From: Dehalococcoidia bacterium
GTDB lineage: Bacteria > Chloroflexota > Dehalococcoidia > Lucifugimonadales > Lucifugimonadaceae
Reading direction: 5' to 3'
Assembly (NCBI GenBank): GCA_028278465.1
Contig: JANQEF010000154.1
Location: forward strand, 1-9,812
Length of the DNA stretch: 9,812 bases
Below, one piece after another: positions 5,855 through 9,812 of the stretch. Made by a program: the position numbers and the translations under genes. Each line of letters begins with the position of its first letter. Position 1 is the first letter of the stretch. The notes beneath the pieces are model-generated. The model was not told the DNA's origin. It saw only the letters and a program-made list of their open reading frames with translations, and did no database searches.

Positions 5855-6355
5855 ATGGAAGCACTGGGAATAAACGTGCCGGGTCTGCTGACCCAGCTGA
5901 TCAGCTTCACGATCCTCGTGATCGTCCTGTACTTCTTCCTGTACGGGCCGATAACGAGGATGCTCGATCAGCGGGCGGAGCGGATCAAGAGCAGTCTCGA
6001 GGCCGCCGACCGAGCGCGCACTGAAGCGGCGTCTTCAGCCGAGGCGGTCGAAAAAGAGATGGCGAACGCCCGCACAGAAGGACAGCGGCTGATCGCCGAG
6101 GCCCAGGACGCGGCTCGACGTGCCGGCGAGCAGATCGAGCAGCGTTCGAGGCAGCAGGCGGACGAGATCATCGCCCGGGCCGAAGCCGAGATTGCGCAGC
6201 AGCGTGACTCCGCTATCGAAGAGCTCAGGCGAGAGTTCGCAGGGCTGGCGGTCCTGGCGGCAGAACGCGTCGTCGAGCGAGAGCTTGACACAGCGCGGCA
6301 CCAGGAGCTGATCGACAGCGTGCTCGAAGAGGGTCTTTCGAACCGGCAGAACTAG
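5855..6355 (+). CDS. atpF: ATP synthase F0 subunit b
   Basis: Subunit b is the peripheral stalk that anchors the F1 head to subunit a. The 166-residue protein has one N-terminal membrane helix (about 10-33, LLTQLISFTILVIVLYFFLY) followed by a conserved entry into the stalk (RMLDQRAERIKSSLEAAD). A long charged, Ala/Glu/Arg-rich coiled coil spans about 36-135, and a C-terminal region (FAGLAVLAAERVVERELD) binds delta. Length is normal for the family. ATG at 5855 follows GGAGAGGG (5845-5852). It is the only b-type gene seen, so a b2 homodimer is inferred. The gap to atpH is 41 bases and includes a small CCGG-CGAAAA-CCGG dyad. Confidence 0.93.
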   Translation: MEALGINVPGLLTQLISFTILVIVLYFFLYGPITRMLDQRAERIKSSLEAADRARTEAASSAEAVEKEMANARTEGQRLIAEAQDAARRAGEQIEQRSRQQADEIIARAEAEIAQQRDSAIEELRREFAGLAVLAAERVVERELDTARHQELIDSVLEEGLSNRQN

Positions 6356-6396
6356 GCTCGCATCCGGCGAAAACCGGCGGCGGGAACGGAGAACAG

Positions 6397-6933
6397 ATGG
6401 CGGGAGCAACTCCCAGGAGATACGCGCAGGCGGCGTTCGCGCTGGCGCTCGAACACGAGGGCGTCGACACGTGGGAAGCCGACCTGAAGCGCGCGCAGGA
6501 GATCCTCGCAGACGCCGACGTGCAGGCGCTGCTCTCTGCGCCACAGGTGCCGGAGCGCGTAAAGCTCGACGGCGTCACGACGCTCCTGCCTGACGTTGTG
6601 CCGCTCGTCAGGAACCTGGTCTCGATCATGGTGCTGCGGGGCGACGTGCTGAAGTTCGCACGGACCGTCGAGACGTTCATTGAGATGGCGGACGACAGCC
6701 GCGGAACGGCGCGAGCGGAGGTTGTGACCGCGGTGCCGCTGGACGATGCCCGAAAGCGTCGCGTCGCAGAAGGGCTGGCTGCGCTGGTCGGCCGTGAAGA
6801 GGTCGTGCTCACCGAGCGACAGGACCCGGAGATTGTCGGCGGCGTTATCGCCAGGATCGGAGACAGGCTGATCGACGGCAGCACGCGAACCAGGCTTCGG
6901 AGCCTGCGGGACGAGCTGGCGGCAGGCGTCTAG
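6397..6933 (+). CDS. atpH: ATP synthase F1 subunit delta
   Basis: Delta (OSCP equivalent) caps the F1 head and links it to subunit b. The 178 residues start with the family signature RRYAQAAFALALE (7-19), continue through a helical N-terminal domain (to about 105), and end with DPEIVGGVIARIGDRLIDGS (about 144-163) and a final basic helix, the usual OSCP C-terminal motif. ATG at 6397 follows GGAG about eight bases upstream. Length is normal. The 75-base gap to atpA carries no gene, only the atpA ribosome site. Confidence 0.93.
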   Translation: MAGATPRRYAQAAFALALEHEGVDTWEADLKRAQEILADADVQALLSAPQVPERVKLDGVTTLLPDVVPLVRNLVSIMVLRGDVLKFARTVETFIEMADDSRGTARAEVVTAVPLDDARKRRVAEGLAALVGREEVVLTERQDPEIVGGVIARIGDRLIDGSTRTRLRSLRDELAAGV

Positions 6934-7008
6934 GCAACGAGATATCCATAGCAGGCCCGTAATCAGGGCGACGGAAACAGGTTTTGGAACAGGAAAAGAA
7001 GGTGTCCG

Positions 7009-8520
7009 ATGTCGGTTAGAGGCCAGGACATAGCTTCGGTCATCAAGAGGCAGATCGAAGAGTTCGGCGGCGAGTTGACGATGGTCGATGTCGGCACCGT
7101 CATCGAGGCCGCAGACGGCGTTGCGCAGATCCACGGTCTCTCAGGCGTCAGGCTGAACGAGATCCTGCAGTTCCCGGGCGATGTCCTGGGGCTGGCGCTG
7201 AACCTCGAAGAGGACTCGGTTGGAGCCGTGATCCTGGGCGACTACCTGGGCATCAAGGAAGGCGACGAGGTTCGCAGCACCGGCCGCATCATCGAAGTGC
7301 CGGTCGGCGACGCTATGCTGGGCCGGGTCGTCGACCCGCTGGGCCGCGAGCTCGACGGCAAGGGCGCGATATCCACTTCTGAGACACTGCCGGTCGAAAA
7401 GATCGCACCGGGCGTTGTCACCAGGAAATCTGTCGACGAGCCGGTGCAGTTCGGCATCAAGATCGTCGACGCCATGGTCCCGGTAGGCCGTGGCCAGCGC
7501 GAGCTGGTGATCGGCGACCGCTCAACGGGCAAGACATCGCTGTGTGTGGACGCGCTCATCAACCAGAAGGACTCCGACATCATCGGCGTCTACGTCGCTA
7601 TCGGCCAGCGGGCCGGAAAGGTCGCCGCCACGGTGAAGCGGCTGGAGGACAACGGCGCGCTGGAGAACACCGTGGTCGTGACGGCGAACGCCTCCGAGTC
7701 TGCGGCGCTGCAGTTCCTCGCTCCCTACGCTGGTTGCGCCATGGCCGAGTACTTCATGGCACAGGGCAAGGACGTGCTGATCGTCTACGACGACCTGACG
7801 AAGCACGCGTGGGCATACCGCCAGATGTCACTTCTGCTGCGACGCCCGCCCGGCCGTGAGGCGTATCCGGGTGACGTCTTCTACCTGCACTCCCGCCTGC
7901 TGGAGCGGGCGGCGAGGCTCGACCCGAACTTCGGCGGCGGCTCAATCACCGCTCTGCCGATCATCGAGACGCAGGCCGGTGACGTGTCGGCTTACATCCC
8001 GACGAACGTCATCTCGATCACCGACGGCCAGCTGTTCCTGGAGCCAGACCTGTTCAACTCCGGCATCCGGCCGGCGGTCAACTCAGGTATCTCGGTCACA
8101 CGTGTCGGATCTTCCGCGCAGCGGCCTGCGATGAAGAGCGTTGCCGGAAGCCTGAAGACCGAGATGGCGCAGTTCGATGCGCTGGCGACCTTCGCACAGT
8201 TCGGAGCTGAGGACCTCGACCCGGTAACCCGTCGCCAGCTCTCACGCGGCGAGCGGTTCCGTGAGCTCCTGAAGCAGGACGAGAACGCGCCCGTCACCTT
8301 CGAGAACATGGTGACGATGTTCCACATCGCAAACGAGGGAGCGCTGGAGGACGTCGAGGTGGACAAGGTCCGGGCGTTCGAGAGCGCCTGGTACGACTAC
8401 GTCTCGGCGAACCTGCCGGACGTTCTGAAGTCGATCTCGGAGTCTGGAAAGCTGGAGGACGACGACAAGGCGAAGCTGGACGATGCCGTCAAGGGCTTCA
8501 AGCAGACGGTGACACTTTAG
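7009..8520 (+). CDS. atpA: ATP synthase F1 subunit alpha
   Basis: Alpha is the non-catalytic nucleotide-binding subunit of the alpha3-beta3 ring. At 503 residues it has normal length and all three domains: N-terminal barrel (about 25-92), nucleotide-binding core and C-terminal helical bundle. Walker A is GDRSTGKT (169-176), Walker B VLIVYDD (256-262), and the signature RRPPGREAYPGDVFYLHSRL lies at 278-297. The catalytic-site arginine finger is Arg365 in SVTRVGSSAQ. Compared with the common YDDLSKQAVAYR, this protein reads YDDLTKHAWAYR, which is suggestive of Chloroflexota. ATG at 7009 follows AAGGTG. The C-terminus is acidic/lysine-rich (EDDDKAKLDDAVK). Confidence 0.97.
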   Translation: MSVRGQDIASVIKRQIEEFGGELTMVDVGTVIEAADGVAQIHGLSGVRLNEILQFPGDVLGLALNLEEDSVGAVILGDYLGIKEGDEVRSTGRIIEVPVGDAMLGRVVDPLGRELDGKGAISTSETLPVEKIAPGVVTRKSVDEPVQFGIKIVDAMVPVGRGQRELVIGDRSTGKTSLCVDALINQKDSDIIGVYVAIGQRAGKVAATVKRLEDNGALENTVVVTANASESAALQFLAPYAGCAMAEYFMAQGKDVLIVYDDLTKHAWAYRQMSLLLRRPPGREAYPGDVFYLHSRLLERAARLDPNFGGGSITALPIIETQAGDVSAYIPTNVISITDGQLFLEPDLFNSGIRPAVNSGISVTRVGSSAQRPAMKSVAGSLKTEMAQFDALATFAQFGAEDLDPVTRRQLSRGERFRELLKQDENAPVTFENMVTMFHIANEGALEDVEVDKVRAFESAWYDYVSANLPDVLKSISESGKLEDDDKAKLDDAVKGFKQTVTL

Positions 8521-8536
8521 GAGCAACGGCCCGAGT

Positions 8537-8550
8537 TCGCCTGCAGGCGA
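8537..8550 (+). repeat. Palindromic hairpin between atpA and atpG
   Basis: TCGCCTGCAGGCGA is a perfect palindrome able to form a 5-bp stem with a TGCA loop. It starts 16 bases after the atpA stop and ends 22 bases before the atpG ATG. No T-tract follows. Confidence 0.4.
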
Positions 8551-8572
8551 CTGACCTAACTGAAACGCACGC

Positions 8573-9457
8573 ATGCCAAGCACCAAAGAGATACGAGCCA
8601 GGATCCGCTCCGTCAGCAGCACGGCGCAGGTCACGAACGCCATGCAGCTGATCGCGGCATCGAAGATGCAGCGCGCCCAGCAGATGGTGCGTGACGGCCG
8701 CGACTACGCGGAGAAGATGCGTGAGGTGCTGTCCGATCTGTCGGCCGCCGGAGGCCAGCTGGATGACGATGACGAGCGCATCACGCCGCTGCTGGTCCAG
8801 CGCCCGGTGAGCAGTTCGCTCATGCTGCTCGTCACTCCGGACCGCGGCCTCGCGGGAGCGCTTGTCGGCAACCTGAACCGGACCGCCGCGCAGTTCGTGC
8901 GCGACTCGGAAGTCCCGGTTTCTGCAGTGGCTGTCGGCCGCAAGGGGGAGCGCTTCGTGGGCCGGATCGTCGAGGAGATGAAGGCGACCTTCTCGGTGGA
9001 AGACCGGCCGCGGCTGGACGACACCGTTTCGATCTCGCGCTTCATCGCCAACCAGTTCATCGACGGCGTGGTCGACCGTGTCGTGATGATCTACGCGCAG
9101 TTCGTCAACACCGCGGTGCAGAAGCCGGTCGTCCAGCAGATCCTGCCAGTCGAGCCGGTGCCGGAAGACGAGACTCCGGGCGCCACCGAAGCAGGCATCG
9201 AATACATCTTCGAGCCGGACCCGGCGATGGTGTTGAACACGCTGGTGCCGAGATATGTCGAGACGCAGGTGTATCACTCGATCCTTGAAGCGATCGCAAG
9301 TGAGCACTCGGCGCGCATGGTGGCGATGCGCAACGCCACGGACAACGCAAACGAGTTGATCGACGAGCTGACGCTCGACCTGAACAAGGCGCGGCAGGAG
9401 CAGATCACAGGAGAGCTGCTGGACATCGTTGGCGGTGTCTCGGCGGTGGAAGGCTAG
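8573..9457 (+). CDS. atpG: ATP synthase F1 subunit gamma
   Basis: Gamma is the central rotating shaft. The 294 residues show both conserved ends that form the coiled-coil axle: STKEIRARIRSVSSTAQVTN with MQLIAASKMQRAQ (3-36), and EHSARMVAMRNATDNANELI near 244-263, with a final IVGGV. The middle Rossmann-like domain begins LMLLVTPDRGLAGAL (83-97). Length is normal, with no large insertion. ATG at 8573 has no visible Shine-Dalgarno (upstream bases read AACTGAAACGCACGC), unlike its neighbours. This may keep expression of this single-copy subunit below that of alpha and beta. Confidence 0.95.
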   Translation: MPSTKEIRARIRSVSSTAQVTNAMQLIAASKMQRAQQMVRDGRDYAEKMREVLSDLSAAGGQLDDDDERITPLLVQRPVSSSLMLLVTPDRGLAGALVGNLNRTAAQFVRDSEVPVSAVAVGRKGERFVGRIVEEMKATFSVEDRPRLDDTVSISRFIANQFIDGVVDRVVMIYAQFVNTAVQKPVVQQILPVEPVPEDETPGATEAGIEYIFEPDPAMVLNTLVPRYVETQVYHSILEAIASEHSARMVAMRNATDNANELIDELTLDLNKARQEQITGELLDIVGGVSAVEG

Positions 9458-9468
9458 TAGCGAACCCA

Positions 9469-9483
9469 GGCGCGCAAAGCGCC
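9469..9483 (+). repeat. Small hairpin between atpG and atpD
   Basis: GGCGC-GCAAA-GCGCC gives a 5-bp GC stem and a five-base loop, starting 12 bases after the atpG stop and ending eight bases before the atpD ribosome site. Confidence 0.4.
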
Positions 9484-9490
9484 GGAGACC

Positions 9491-9497
9491 AGGAGAG
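9491..9497 (+). promoter_or_regulatory. Shine-Dalgarno of atpD
   Basis: AGGAGAG lies five bases before the ATG at 9503, a strong site that fixes the atpD start. Confidence 0.7.
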
Positions 9498-9502
9498 CCG
9501 AA

Positions 9503-9812
9503 ATGGCCAAGGGCAGCAAAGGCAAGGTCGTACAGATCATCGGGACGGTGGTCGACGTGGAGTTCCCTCCGAGCGACCTGCCGGAGATCTTCAACGCAGT
9601 CGAGACCGAGATCGATGGCGAACGGCTGGTGCTGGAGGTTGAGCAGCACGTCGGCAACAACTGGGCGCGCTGCCTGGCGCTGGGCACGACGGACGGTCTC
9701 GCCCGCGGCGCCGAGGTGACGGACACTGGTGACTCGGTTGCGGTGCCGGTTGGCGCAGCCTCGCTCGGCCGTATCTTCAACGTGACCGGAGACCCGATCG
9801 ACGACGGCGAAG
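9503..9812 (+). CDS. atpD: ATP synthase F1 subunit beta (N-terminal part)
   Basis: The first 103 codons of the catalytic beta subunit, cut by the right edge before the P-loop. Visible features are the N-terminal barrel start GKVVQIIGTVVDVEFP (7-22), the LVLEVEQHVGNNWARCLALG stretch (42-61), TDGLARG, and VPVGAASLGRIFNVTGDPID (82-101), the conserved lead into the nucleotide-binding domain. Beta carries the catalytic sites that make ATP. The segment has no frameshift or odd residue. atpC (epsilon) would be expected downstream, outside this window. Confidence 0.95.
   Translation, partial: MAKGSKGKVVQIIGTVVDVEFPPSDLPEIFNAVETEIDGERLVLEVEQHVGNNWARCLALGTTDGLARGAEVTDTGDSVAVPVGAASLGRIFNVTGDPIDDGE

Noticed and set aside
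8498..9649. Long minus-strand open frame of 383 codons
   Set aside because: It is the antisense shadow of atpG and the start of atpD, both unmistakable; its Arg/His/Asp/Leu-heavy composition is typical of GC-rich antisense frames.

Overview
The window is a GC-rich bacterial chromosome segment with two divergent transcription units. Gene order, several TTG/GTG starts and alpha-subunit wording (the YDDLTKHAWAYR stretch) suggest Chloroflexota, perhaps the Dehalococcoidia/SAR202 side. This is an inference from protein style, because no marker gene or rRNA is present.

Minus strand, positions 1-2787: a three-gene unit reading leftward. The first gene is a cysteine-rich radical SAM protein that resembles archaeal tetraether lipid synthase (Tes/MJ0619). 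It overlaps by ATGA with a small SRPBCC-fold protein. After 63 bases comes a class I SAM-dependent methyltransferase, cut by the left edge of the window.

Positions 2788-3717: about 930 bases without a confident gene. On the minus strand there is a coding-like frame of about 97 codons (3148-3441) interrupted by one in-frame TGA, with a hairpin just downstream of it. A strong GC dyad and a set of helically phased direct repeats follow. Next to the ATP operon lies a compact control region: an extended -10 promoter overlapping a perfect TGTGA-N6-TCACA palindrome (the CRP-type consensus), itself flanked by two copies of ACGAATTCA 31 bases apart.

Plus strand, positions 3718 to the right edge: a complete-order F-type ATP synthase operon, AtpZ/AtpI-like - atpB (a) - atpE (c) - atpF (b) - atpH (delta) - atpA (alpha) - atpG (gamma) - atpD (beta, truncated by the window). 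Together they form the F0 proton channel and rotor (a, c, b) and the F1 catalytic head (delta, alpha, gamma, beta). The c subunit has the features of a proton-driven enzyme. Subunit a is unusual: about 432 residues, with an extra domain of roughly 140 residues in the loop expected to face outside the cell, and a histidine-rich tail. Several intercistronic gaps carry hairpins. The strongest (14 bp) lies between atpE and atpF, where a stoichiometry switch would be useful.

The most notable items are the enlarged subunit a, the Tes-like radical SAM gene divergent from the ATP synthase operon, the CRP-like palindrome on the operon promoter, and the atpE/atpF hairpin.
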